The translations under genes and the position numbers were made by a program. A stretch of DNA of 6,319 bases. Origin: Candidatus Nanoarchaeia archaeon (GTDB lineage: Archaea > Nanobdellota > Nanobdellia > Woesearchaeales > CG1-02-33-12). Under the pieces are notes generated by a model that saw only the letters and a list, made by a program, of their open reading frames with translations, had not been told where the DNA came from and did no database searches. This document shows, one piece after another, positions 1-5,702 of the stretch. How positions within the stretch are numbered: the first letter of the stretch is position 1; every line of letters starts with the position of its first letter. The stretch is from the NCBI GenBank assembly GCA_028711925.1, contig JAQTRH010000060.1, forward strand, positions 1-6,319, written 5' to 3'.

Positions 1-659
1 CTATTGTACCGAGATATAACCATGTAGTTGATACTTATAATGCCCTGGAAAATATGGGATTTTCTCTGGCAAAAAACATCACTGAGGAAATAAAAGATGT
101 TTCGGCCTTGAGCATAAACATTGCAAAGAGCAATATTTCAAAACTAAATGAGCTAAATGATATAGTTGATTTAATTGCTGTTTATTCTCTCAATAAAACA
201 GAGCTTGACAAGACTTACAAGAAAATTTCTTCTGAGGACTTAAAAATCAAGAAAGATTTTGTGATATATTCCCCGACAGCTGTAAAGCATCCGGGCAAGA
301 TGTCTAATTCAGGAAAATCTGATGCAGAATATTACTGGATTATAAAAAGGGATGACCCTGTAAATGGCGAAAATCCTGTAAGCTTGCTGTTGCAGTTCAT
401 AAAACCAAGGGCAAGCACATCAAGGCACTATCATATTGAAACAATTGAGTATTTTCTGCCTTTGTTCGGAAAGACCATGATAACATGCCAGAAAATAACT
501 GAAAAGCTTCCTTCAAAAGCTAAGGAGCTTATTTATGATGTTTTCAGCAAGGTAATGCCAAAGACAGCCCACCAGCTCAAAACATTGGATGAGCCTGCTG
601 TTAATTTATTGTGCATGCAGCCATATGACCCTAATTTAAAGGACCATTTTTATAAGTAA
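1..659 (+). CDS. C-terminal part of a cupin-domain protein (5' end outside window)
   Basis: The reading frame is open from base 3 (ATT GTA CCG...) with no stop before the ATG at 54, so the gene almost certainly starts upstream of the window and that ATG is internal. About 219 codons are visible. The C-terminal half is a cupin fold. Motif 1 is HYH at 426-434, followed after four residues by Glu and after six more by Gly, exactly the HxH-x4-E-x6-G spacing. Motif 2 is the P-K-T-A-H stretch near 558-572, giving the usual final metal-binding His. Together these supply a plausible 3-His/1-Glu metal site. The N-terminal part (about 75 visible residues, helical, rich in Lys/Asn/Glu) is not recognised. 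Cupins range from sugar isomerases to dioxygenases and sensors, so no reaction is assigned. The next gene starts 27 bases downstream on the same strand, probably on the same transcript. Confidence 0.75.
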   Translation, partial: IVPRYNHVVDTYNALENMGFSLAKNITEEIKDVSALSINIAKSNISKLNELNDIVDLIAVYSLNKTELDKTYKKISSEDLKIKKDFVIYSPTAVKHPGKMSNSGKSDAEYYWIIKRDDPVNGENPVSLLLQFIKPRASTSRHYHIETIEYFLPLFGKTMITCQKITEKLPSKAKELIYDVFSKVMPKTAHQLKTLDEPAVNLLCMQPYDPNLKDHFYK

Positions 660-672
660 ATATTCATTTTAA

Positions 673-678
673 GAGGAG
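673..678 (+). promoter_or_regulatory. Shine-Dalgarno sequence deciding the start of the membrane protein gene
   Basis: GAGGAG, continuing as TGAT, resembles the archaeal anti-SD complement GGAGGTGAT. It lies 8 bases before the ATG at 687. The alternative in-frame GTG at 678 overlaps this site and so could not use it, which makes 687 the better start. Confidence 0.7.
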
Positions 679-686
679 TGATTATT

Positions 687-1235
687 ATGAAAAAACCAAA
701 AAATCTTATCAAATATATTATCGGACTTTTTACAGTGATTGTCTTAAGGATTGTTCCTCATCCTCCGAATGTTGAACCCATAATGTCAACCATGATGCCC
801 TTTGCAAAAAGATGGGGCAAGCTGGCAGGAATGGTTTTTACTCTTCTAGCCATACTAAGCTTTGACTTGATAACCGGAACATTGGGTGTTTGGTCAATCA
901 TGACCGCAGGAACATATGCATTATTGGGAATTGCAGCAGGAGTTTACTTCAAGAAAAAACAAAGCAATATCAAAAATTATGTAAAATTCTCTGTTATAGG
1001 AACCTTGGTTTATGATGCAATAACCGGCATTGGAACAGGTGTTCTTTTCTTTAATCAGTCTTTTATGATAACTCTTATAGGCCAGATTCCATTCACATTG
1101 TATCATTTAGGCGGAAATATTGTCCTTGCAGCAATAGTGTCTCCATTGTTGTACACATGGGTTTTAGACAATCCTCAAATGGAAACACAGCCAGTAATCA
1201 ACAAGGTTAAGTCTTTTTTTATTTCATCAAATTAA
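687..1235 (+). CDS. Multi-pass membrane protein, ECF transporter S-component-like
   Basis: This 182-residue integral membrane protein has a short basic N-terminus (MKKPKNLIKY) and five to six predicted membrane segments: roughly residues 7-25, 47-66, 70-88, 101-121 and a long stretch 125-158 that may be two. The conserved-looking 'RIVPHPPNVEPI' segment after the first helix and the D-x-I-T-G motif, present twice (FDLITG and YDAITG), resemble substrate-binding S components of energy-coupling-factor vitamin/metal transporters and related DUF families. The substrate cannot be read from sequence. No ECF ATPase (EcfA) or transmembrane T gene is visible, so it would have to share a module encoded elsewhere or act alone. 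The gene has a good Shine-Dalgarno sequence 27 bases after the cupin gene, suggesting co-transcription. Its last 9 bases overlap the 3' end of the opposing methyltransferase gene. Membrane location is firm; the transporter family is tentative. Confidence 0.7.
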   Translation: MKKPKNLIKYIIGLFTVIVLRIVPHPPNVEPIMSTMMPFAKRWGKLAGMVFTLLAILSFDLITGTLGVWSIMTAGTYALLGIAAGVYFKKKQSNIKNYVKFSVIGTLVYDAITGIGTGVLFFNQSFMITLIGQIPFTLYHLGGNIVLAAIVSPLLYTWVLDNPQMETQPVINKVKSFFISSN

Positions 1236-1844
1236 TTTTCCAAGAAAGCAGTAATGATTTTCAAGGCCTTTGTGAATGTCAATTATCCTGAAGTTCTTGA
1301 AATCCTGCTCTAATATTTTTTTGTTGTATATGAAATGAGGCAGTCCTTTTTCATCTCCATCTAAAGGAATGTGCGTTCTTGTCTCAATCACTTTTGTCTT
1401 TGTTGCTCCTCCTCTGTTTTTATGATAAGTTACTGTAATAAAAATAACTCCTCCTGACTTTAGAACTCTTTCAATCTCAGATATGCAATATTTTATTTTG
1501 TTATGGTAGTTATGATAAATAACCTGTATTGAAATCACGGCATCAAAGAAATTATCTTTGAAAGGAAACTTTTTGTAGCATGATAATTTTTTCAGTTTTG
1601 CCTTAAGGCCATATTTATTTAGCCATTCTTTTGTTAAGGCCAGTCCTTCATCTGAAATATCTGTTCCATAAACATCAAATCCATTCTTGGCCAGCATAAC
1701 AGTGTGCCTTCCTGTGCCGCATCCAAGGTCAAGAACTCTTTTTACTTTTTCTTTTTTCATTAGCTGGATAACTTTTTTCATGTCTTCCTGCGGTTTAAGA
1801 AAAACCTTTCCCTGCACTTTGAATATTGACTCCCAGTCACCCAT
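1227..1844 (-). CDS. Class I SAM-dependent methyltransferase
   Basis: This 205-residue protein has the Rossmann-type methyltransferase order. Motif I is VLDLGCGTGRHT (residues 37-48), the glycine loop that holds S-adenosylmethionine. An acidic residue at the end of strand 2 (YGTDIS, Asp62) contacts the SAM ribose. A motif near residues 97-104 (DNFFDAVIS) corresponds to motif IV, and 'VLKSGGVIFITV' (about 127-138) is the post-motif segment typical of the Methyltransf_11/25 group. The C-terminal third (PLDGDEKGLPHF, ENHYCFLGK) is like a family of uncharacterised small methyltransferases annotated near TehB/UbiE. The acceptor is unknown; a small molecule is more likely than DNA because no NPPY-type motif is present. 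The ATG at 1844 has no clear Shine-Dalgarno sequence. The gene is probably monocistronic, with a TATA-like box at 1888-1895, and converges on the membrane protein gene with a 9-base overlap. Confidence 0.85.
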   Translation of the reverse strand: MGDWESIFKVQGKVFLKPQEDMKKVIQLMKKEKVKRVLDLGCGTGRHTVMLAKNGFDVYGTDISDEGLALTKEWLNKYGLKAKLKKLSCYKKFPFKDNFFDAVISIQVIYHNYHNKIKYCISEIERVLKSGGVIFITVTYHKNRGGATKTKVIETRTHIPLDGDEKGLPHFIYNKKILEQDFKNFRIIDIHKGLENHYCFLGKLI

Positions 1845-1887
1845 AAAAAAGGATTTGATTATGTAATTAATAAAACTTTTGAAATTG

Positions 1888-1895
1888 AATATAAA
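1888..1895 (-). promoter_or_regulatory. Putative TATA box of the methyltransferase gene
   Basis: TTTATATT on the minus strand, about 44 bases before the ATG at 1844. With the usual archaeal spacing of about 26 bases the transcript would begin near 1865, leaving a leader of about 20 bases. Position and composition only. Confidence 0.45.
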
Positions 1896-1931
1896 ACTTG
1901 TTTTACCTAGAAATGGTTAATAAGAAAAAGA

Positions 1932-2414
1932 TTATTTTTCATTCATAATTGTGTTTATTTTTTCCTCTAGTGGTTTTATCAATTTTCCGTATAGTTCTTC
2001 TTTTCCATAAATGCTAGAATTTTTGTTAATCTGGTAGATTAACTCTGTTGGAAATCTCGCGTCTTTGGATAACATCACTTCATCTATTTTCTCAAATTGG
2101 TAGTTTGCAATAGAGGCAACATCATCCCAGAATCTTTTAAGTTCAGGAACTGTTTTTTTCATCTCTTTTAAGATTAAATCAGAATTTCTGTATAGATTAA
2201 CGATTTTATCAAGAGAAGTACCAATCTCTCTCATAATTTCTTCTGATTTAACAGCACTTTCAGCTATCTGTATAATTCCATAACTTATAGAATTATATAC
2301 GCTTCCTTTAACTACATCCTTGATTCCCTTATGGTTTAATAATTGTTCGGGTGTTATTTTAGACATAGCAAGAAAAGAATACCCAAACTTTAAAAATCTT
2401 TTGCTTGTAACCAC
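1932..2414 (-). CDS. Hypothetical helical protein
   Basis: This protein of 160 residues is not recognised. It is predicted mostly alpha-helical and soluble, with heptad-like stretches around residues 45-95 (AESAVKSEEIMREIG, LDKIVNLYRNSDLIL) and a charged C-terminus (PLEEKINTIMNEK). No signal peptide, zinc motif or catalytic motif is visible. The GTG at 2414 is preferred because a TTTATATT box at 2437-2444 puts the transcription start almost on it, implying a leaderless message. The ATG at 2366 (MSKITPEQLL) is a reasonable alternative, with a leader of about 50 bases but no clear Shine-Dalgarno site. The DNA is AT-rich (14 G/C of 60 in 2161-2220), lower than in the enzyme genes nearby. It is divergent from the hydrolase gene and shares its promoter region. 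A T-rich run (1920-1931) follows its stop and could end transcription. Confidence 0.65.
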   Translation of the reverse strand: MVTSKRFLKFGYSFLAMSKITPEQLLNHKGIKDVVKGSVYNSISYGIIQIAESAVKSEEIMREIGTSLDKIVNLYRNSDLILKEMKKTVPELKRFWDDVASIANYQFEKIDEVMLSKDARFPTELIYQINKNSSIYGKEELYGKLIKPLEEKINTIMNEK

Positions 2415-2435
2415 TTTTTAATGGTTTAAAACGAA

Positions 2436-2450
2436 AAATATAAATATTTA
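2436..2450. promoter_or_regulatory. Bidirectional AT-rich core promoter
   Basis: This near-symmetric A/T stretch contains TATAAATA (2439-2446) reading rightward and TTTATATT (2444-2437) reading leftward. A spacing of about 26 bases from each centre reaches 2468-2469 on the plus strand, the ATG of the hydrolase, and 2414-2415 on the minus strand, the GTG of the helical protein. One short element therefore appears to drive two leaderless divergent messages. Based on position and composition; start sites are not measured. Confidence 0.6.
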
Positions 2451-2468
2451 AAACAACACATAATATGC

Positions 2469-3029
2469 ATGTCCAATATCCTCATAGTCCACGGGGCTTA
2501 TGGGGGGCCTGATGAACATTGGATTCCATGGATAAGGGAAAAGCTCGAAAATTACGGTTACAACATCATTGTTCCAAAATTTCCAGACCCGCAAAGCCAT
2601 GATCTTAATAGTTGGCTGATGGTCTTTAATGACTATCGAAAGTATCTAAATGAAAATTCGATTATAATAGGACATGACATAGGAAGCACTTTCATCCTTC
2701 ATGTTCTTGAGGGGCTTAAAGACAAGGTAAAAGCTGTATTTTTGGTTTCCAGCTTCACAGGAAAGCCAACTCATGAAAAATTCAAAAACATAAATCTGGA
2801 ATTCACTGATAAAGAATTCAACTGGGAAAAAATAAAGAAAAGCTGCCGCAGGTTTTACCTTTATCATGGAAACGATGACCCTTACATTCCTGTTGAAAAT
2901 GCAATAAACCTTGCAGAGCAGCTTGATGGAAATCTAAATTTAATAAGGAACGGCGGCCACCTCGACCAGAATTCAGGATATGTTATGTTTGAGCTACTCT
3001 TAGATGAAATAAAAAATGAATTATATTAA
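2469..3029 (+). CDS. RBBP9/YdeN-like alpha/beta hydrolase with Asp at the nucleophile position
   Basis: This 186-residue compact alpha/beta hydrolase has about the length of human RBBP9 and bacterial YdeN, which are single-domain serine hydrolases. The order fits that family: strand 1 with oxyanion-type HGAYGGPDEHW (residues 8-18), a short P-x-F-PDP segment (36-41), the nucleophile elbow at 68-72, HGNDDPYIP holding the acid (Asp136/137), and NGGHLDQNSGY holding the catalytic His164. The elbow reads G-H-D-I-G, not G-H-S-x-G: residue 70 is Asp (codon GAC, 2676-2678). Asp at this position is the nucleophile in haloalkane dehalogenases and epoxide hydrolases, so an ester-intermediate mechanism is possible, or the protein may have lost catalysis. 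The substrate is unknown. The start has a TATA box about 26 bases upstream and no leader. The following gene abuts or overlaps it. Confidence 0.85.
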   Translation: MSNILIVHGAYGGPDEHWIPWIREKLENYGYNIIVPKFPDPQSHDLNSWLMVFNDYRKYLNENSIIIGHDIGSTFILHVLEGLKDKVKAVFLVSSFTGKPTHEKFKNINLEFTDKEFNWEKIKKSCRRFYLYHGNDDPYIPVENAINLAEQLDGNLNLIRNGGHLDQNSGYVMFELLLDEIKNELY

Positions 3030-3030
3030 A

Positions 3031-3486
3031 ATGGAAAATAATATTATAACAAACAGAGAAATCAGAGAATATATTTCAAGAATTAAGGCGTCAGAAAAAG
3101 ACAGGCTTAGGCAGAATCATAAAAAACCCTTTTATGATAATAACAATATAGAGTATAGGCTAAAAAATTATGAAAGCAATCTCAAGATAAGAATCTCGCC
3201 TACAAAGAAAGTGGATTTTATATTATCGCAGAATTTAAGTGAAAATATTGGTAAGAATGATAAAGAGCTCTATAACATCTGTAAACAGGATTATAATATG
3301 CTTTCAATAAAGAGAATCTTTTTCGGAAGTTATAAGGGTGTTAGGAGAGTGAAAATTATGTCTATCTACAGCTTGGATGATAATAAATTAAAGAGGATAA
3401 GCAAGTATGAAGCAAAAGAAAAAAAAGATGTTACTGACGAGCATAAAAGAATTTTTAAAAATCTTCTGATGAGATATTTAAAATAA
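3031..3486 (+). CDS. Hypothetical protein, orphan, coupled to the hydrolase gene
   Basis: Not recognised. The 151-residue product is basic and rich in Lys, Arg, Ile and Asn, soluble, with no membrane segment or known motif. The ATG at 3031 comes one base after the hydrolase stop; an in-frame ATG at 3016 would overlap the hydrolase by 14 bases and add five residues. I prefer 3031 because the product's N-terminus then lines up with the orphan at 5733 (MENNIITNREIREYI against MKQNILTKKQRKNYL). Neither start has a clear Shine-Dalgarno sequence, so reinitiation after the hydrolase is the likely route. Further resemblance is LKIRIS/LKIKIS mid-protein and IKRIFF/FQRIEF after that. The gene is AT-rich (13 G/C of 60 in 3121-3180) and ends 4 bases from the stop of the convergent aldolase gene. 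The gene is real by length, spacing and coupling; its function is unknown. Confidence 0.65.
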   Translation: MENNIITNREIREYISRIKASEKDRLRQNHKKPFYDNNNIEYRLKNYESNLKIRISPTKKVDFILSQNLSENIGKNDKELYNICKQDYNMLSIKRIFFGSYKGVRRVKIMSIYSLDDNKLKRISKYEAKEKKDVTDEHKRIFKNLLMRYLK

Positions 3487-3490
3487 AAAA
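3480..3490 (-). terminator. Possible T-run terminator of the glpX-aldolase operon
   Basis: On the minus strand, T6 then A then T4 directly follows the aldolase stop. Archaeal RNA polymerase can terminate on such T-runs without a hairpin. It lies in the last codons of the convergent orphan gene and the 4-base gap. Confidence 0.4.
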
Positions 3491-4606
3491 TCAAAGCATC
3501 TTTCTAACCTTATCTGCAGTTCCTTTTGAGTTGAATGCGTCAAAGAACTTTAAAGCTTCAGTGTATGCCTTTTCTTCTAAGATCTTTTCTGTTCCAGGGC
3601 TCATTGAGTCTATTTCGTCAAAGAACTGTATTATTGCCCTCTTGCTCTCTTTTCCAAAAATCTCATTCTCGCTCTTACCCGGCTTTGAATGATTTTCTAT
3701 TGTCCAGTCCCATATTTCCTTGTAAAGCTCCGGCTCTTCTTCCTTGAAAACATCCCAGACAAGATTCATCCAGTGAGTTGCAACATTGCCTTTTCTTATG
3801 TATTCTCTTGGAAACTTATCTTTTATTATGCTGAGGGGTGTTCCGGTTATTCCGTGCTGGGCTATCTTTACATCAAAGCCGGCATCCTCCAAAGCTTTAC
3901 CCACTGCTATTGTTTGGGGAATGTCAATGGAAACCTGTTCAACTAAATTTCCTTCTCTATCATATGTATTTCCATGGGCAGAGCCGTTTGCAATTGCAAT
4001 AACATTTGGATTTATTCCTTTTTCCTTTAAAACCCTAATAAAAGTTACTGCTTCCTCTGGCGTTGTGAGAATTCTTCCTGATTCATTTTCTTTTCCTATT
4101 TCCCCTACTTCAACCTCAAGGCCAAAGGGCTCTTTCTTGTTTTCCTCTATGAACTTTGCAAGCTCAACAGTTGCCTTTATGTTATCTGAGAGTTCATCCT
4201 CAACTGTTTTTCCATTGAAATTAAAAAGATGGGATGCGTCTATTGCAAAGGATGTAAAGCCGGCATCAATCTGGGCTTTTATGAGCTTTTTTGTTTGCTC
4301 TATATCCTCTAGAGTTCCTTTCTTCACTCCTATATGGTCTGCGTGCAGAGCCCAGATATCATAATCAACTTCATCTGCTGCTTCCATTATTCTTTTGGCA
4401 TATTCAGAAGGAGTCATTCCAGTATAGCCACCTTTTGTGTCTGATTCAGACCTTGCTATTTCAAATATCACAGCTGAATCTGTATCTTTTGCTGCCCTTA
4501 ATATTCCCCTTGCAACTCCTTTTGTGATTCTTACGTTGCAGGCCATTATTATTGTTTTTTCATCTTTAAGGGATTTGAAAACAACATCCCCTGAAATTGG
4601 TTTCAT
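3491..4606 (-). CDS. fba: Class II (zinc) fructose-bisphosphate aldolase, divergent type
   Basis: This enzyme catalyses reversible condensation of dihydroxyacetone phosphate and glyceraldehyde-3-phosphate to fructose-1,6-bisphosphate in the cytosol. The 371-residue TIM barrel keeps the class II metal site: LHADH (88-92 region, Asp90 as the acid/base and His91 as zinc ligand), LEVEVGEIG (163-171, acidic metal ligand), NGSAHGN (His211) and QHGITGTP (His251 plus the phosphate-binding loop). FAIDASH (120-126) matches the usual S-V-M-I-D-x-S-H strand. Unlike common bacterial FbaA it contains GGYTGMTP at 59-66, a signature I know from GatZ/KbaZ tagatose-bisphosphate aldolase subunits, so a tagatose or other ketose bisphosphate cannot be excluded. 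It is the second gene of an operon, 12 bases after glpX, with GAGGTGG just before its ATG. The phosphatase partner makes the fructose-1,6-bisphosphate role the best reading. Confidence 0.85.
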   Translation of the reverse strand: MKPISGDVVFKSLKDEKTIIMACNVRITKGVARGILRAAKDTDSAVIFEIARSESDTKGGYTGMTPSEYAKRIMEAADEVDYDIWALHADHIGVKKGTLEDIEQTKKLIKAQIDAGFTSFAIDASHLFNFNGKTVEDELSDNIKATVELAKFIEENKKEPFGLEVEVGEIGKENESGRILTTPEEAVTFIRVLKEKGINPNVIAIANGSAHGNTYDREGNLVEQVSIDIPQTIAVGKALEDAGFDVKIAQHGITGTPLSIIKDKFPREYIRKGNVATHWMNLVWDVFKEEEPELYKEIWDWTIENHSKPGKSENEIFGKESKRAIIQFFDEIDSMSPGTEKILEEKAYTEALKFFDAFNSKGTADKVRKML

Positions 4607-4610
4607 TTTT

Positions 4611-4617
4611 CCACCTC
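4611..4617 (-). promoter_or_regulatory. Strong Shine-Dalgarno site of the aldolase gene
   Basis: GAGGTGG on the minus strand lies 4 bases before the aldolase ATG (4606) and directly after the glpX stop codon (4619-4621). It supports this start and independent translation of the second cistron. Confidence 0.75.
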
Positions 4618-4618
4618 A

Positions 4619-5575
4619 TTAGTATTTTGGCTCATCCTCAAAAACATGATGCGCTTCTATAAATCTTATTGTTCCGCTTTTCTGTCTCATAACAATTGAA
4701 TATGTTTTTGCTCCTGCCGGTGTAAAGTCAACTCCTTTTAAAAAAGTTCCTGTACTTACGCCTGTTGCGACAAACATTGAACGGTCTGTATTAACAAGGT
4801 CTTTTTCTGTCATCTTTTTATCAAGGTTTTTTATTCCCATGCTTCTTGCCCTTTCTCTTTGCTTTTCATCCTTAAACTGCAGCCTTGTCTGCATCTCTCC
4901 TCCAAGGCATCTTATCGCTGCTGCTGAAATAACTCCTTCCGGAGCTGCTCCAATTCCCATAAGAATATCAATGTCAGATGTTGAAAGGCATGTTGATATA
5001 GCCCCTGAAATATCACCATCAGTTATTAACCTTATTCTTGCCCCTGCTTTTCTTATTTCACTTATCAATTTTGTATGTCTTTCACGGTCAAGAACAACAA
5101 CCATCAAATCCTTTACTTTCATATTTTTAGCATCTGCAACTGCCTTAAGGTTTTCTTCAACAGCTGCATCTAAATCAATCACTCCTCTTGCCTCAGGGCC
5201 AACTGCTATCTTGTCCATATAGATATCAGGGGCATGAAGGATTGTTCCTTTTGGGGATGCTGCAAGGACTGATATTGCGTTTGGCCTTCCGTATGCAACG
5301 CTGTTTGTGCATTCCAAAGGGTCAACTGCAATATCAATCTTTATTCCGTTGCCATTGCCTATTTTCTCTCCAATGTAAAGCATTGGGGCTTCATCTCTTT
5401 CACCTTCTCCTATCACAACTGTTCCGCTTATCTTGACATCATTAAAAACTTTTCTCATCATCTCTGTTGCAGCATGGTCTGCTGCATGCTTGTCTCCGCG
5501 GCCCATCCATCTTGCTGAAGAAATAGCAGCTGCCTCTGTAACGCGCACAAATTCAAGCGCTAAGTTTCTGTCCAT
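4619..5575 (-). CDS. glpX: Class II fructose-1,6-bisphosphatase GlpX
   Basis: This enzyme hydrolyses fructose-1,6-bisphosphate to fructose-6-phosphate, the committed step of gluconeogenesis; some relatives also act on sedoheptulose-1,7-bisphosphate. The 318-residue product aligns from end to end with GlpX: LALEFVRVTEAAA (5-17), GRGDKHAAD (25-33), VVIGEGERDEAPMLYIGEK (53-71), DPLECT (85-90), HAPDIYMDKIAVGPEA (114-129), TDGDISGAI (185-193) and GAAPEGVISAA (209-219). The metal residues of the E. coli enzyme, Asp33, Glu57, Asp85 and Glu213, are present at the same numbers. The exception in the metal loop is Cys89 where GlpX proteins have Gly (DPLEGT or DPIEGT). GlpX is bacterial in origin and uncommon in archaea, so transfer is likely. 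The ATG at 5575 follows an AGGTGAT Shine-Dalgarno sequence and the gene leads the operon with the aldolase. Confidence 0.95.
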   Translation of the reverse strand: MDRNLALEFVRVTEAAAISSARWMGRGDKHAADHAATEMMRKVFNDVKISGTVVIGEGERDEAPMLYIGEKIGNGNGIKIDIAVDPLECTNSVAYGRPNAISVLAASPKGTILHAPDIYMDKIAVGPEARGVIDLDAAVEENLKAVADAKNMKVKDLMVVVLDRERHTKLISEIRKAGARIRLITDGDISGAISTCLSTSDIDILMGIGAAPEGVISAAAIRCLGGEMQTRLQFKDEKQRERARSMGIKNLDKKMTEKDLVNTDRSMFVATGVSTGTFLKGVDFTPAGAKTYSIVMRQKSGTIRFIEAHHVFEDEPKY

Positions 5576-5580
5576 ATCCT

Positions 5581-5587
5581 ATCACCT
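5581..5587 (-). promoter_or_regulatory. Shine-Dalgarno site of glpX
   Basis: AGGTGAT on the minus strand, 5 bases before the ATG at 5575. It is a close match to the archaeal GGAGGTGAT complement and confirms the start that also fits GlpX alignment. Confidence 0.75.
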
Positions 5588-5591
5588 TTCT

Positions 5592-5612
5592 AAGTATGAT
5601 AATATCATACTT
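5592..5612. promoter_or_regulatory. Perfect palindrome, putative operator of the glpX-aldolase operon
   Basis: Arms AAGTATGATA and TATCATACTT surround a single central A, a perfect 10-bp inverted repeat. ATCATACTT of the right arm occurs again at 5621-5629, 17 bases further along, so there are three half-sites. On the glpX strand the palindrome falls about 10-30 bases after the predicted transcription start and the third half-site lies at that start, a position expected for repression. It differs from the Thermococcales glycolytic motif (TATCAC-N5-GTGATA). In the mRNA it could also form a hairpin just before the Shine-Dalgarno site. The binding protein is unknown. Confidence 0.6.
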
Positions 5613-5620
5613 TTCAAATC

Positions 5621-5629
5621 ATCATACTT
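5621..5629. repeat. Third copy of the operator half-site
   Basis: ATCATACTT, identical to the sequence at 5604-5612 and in the same orientation, offset by 17 bases. It sits at or just upstream of the predicted glpX transcription start. Confidence 0.55.
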
Positions 5630-5632
5630 TGT

Positions 5633-5646
5633 AATACACTTGTATT
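5633..5646. repeat. Short inverted repeat between TATA box and start of glpX transcription
   Basis: AATACA, two bases (CT), TGTATT: a perfect 6-bp inverted repeat overlapping the downstream edge of the putative TATA box. It may be a second regulator site or chance in AT-rich DNA. Confidence 0.35.
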
Positions 5647-5651
5647 TATAT
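5644..5651 (-). promoter_or_regulatory. Putative TATA box of the glpX-aldolase operon
   Basis: ATATAAAT on the minus strand, preceded by the purine-rich AGAAAG that fits a BRE element. The predicted start is near 5621, giving a leader of roughly 45 bases that carries the Shine-Dalgarno site and the palindrome. Confidence 0.55.
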
Positions 5652-5702
5652 CTTTCTATTTGTATTTTCTTATTATTTTAAAGTGATTACAAAAACAAAA
5701 AA

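Noticed and set aside
54..56. ATG at 54 as start of the cupin gene
   Set aside because: The frame is open upstream to the window edge and no Shine-Dalgarno site or TATA box precedes this ATG.
678..680. GTG as start of the membrane protein gene
   Set aside because: It overlaps the GAGGAG ribosome-binding site, which is correctly spaced for the ATG at 687.
921..1106. Minus-strand frame of 61 codons inside the membrane protein gene
   Set aside because: It is antisense to a well-supported membrane protein with its own ribosome-binding site; its product has no recognisable features.
2646..2867. Minus-strand frame of 73 codons inside the hydrolase gene
   Set aside because: It is antisense to the clearly identified alpha/beta hydrolase and has no start signals.
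3535..5436. Several plus-strand open frames of 70-192 codons opposite glpX and the aldolase gene
   Set aside because: They are antisense to two clearly identified enzymes, have no Shine-Dalgarno site or promoter, and their products lack any coherent motif.
5592..5612. The palindrome as an intrinsic terminator or attenuator
   Set aside because: No T-run follows it on either strand at terminator spacing, and it lies between the promoter and the Shine-Dalgarno site, which fits an operator better.
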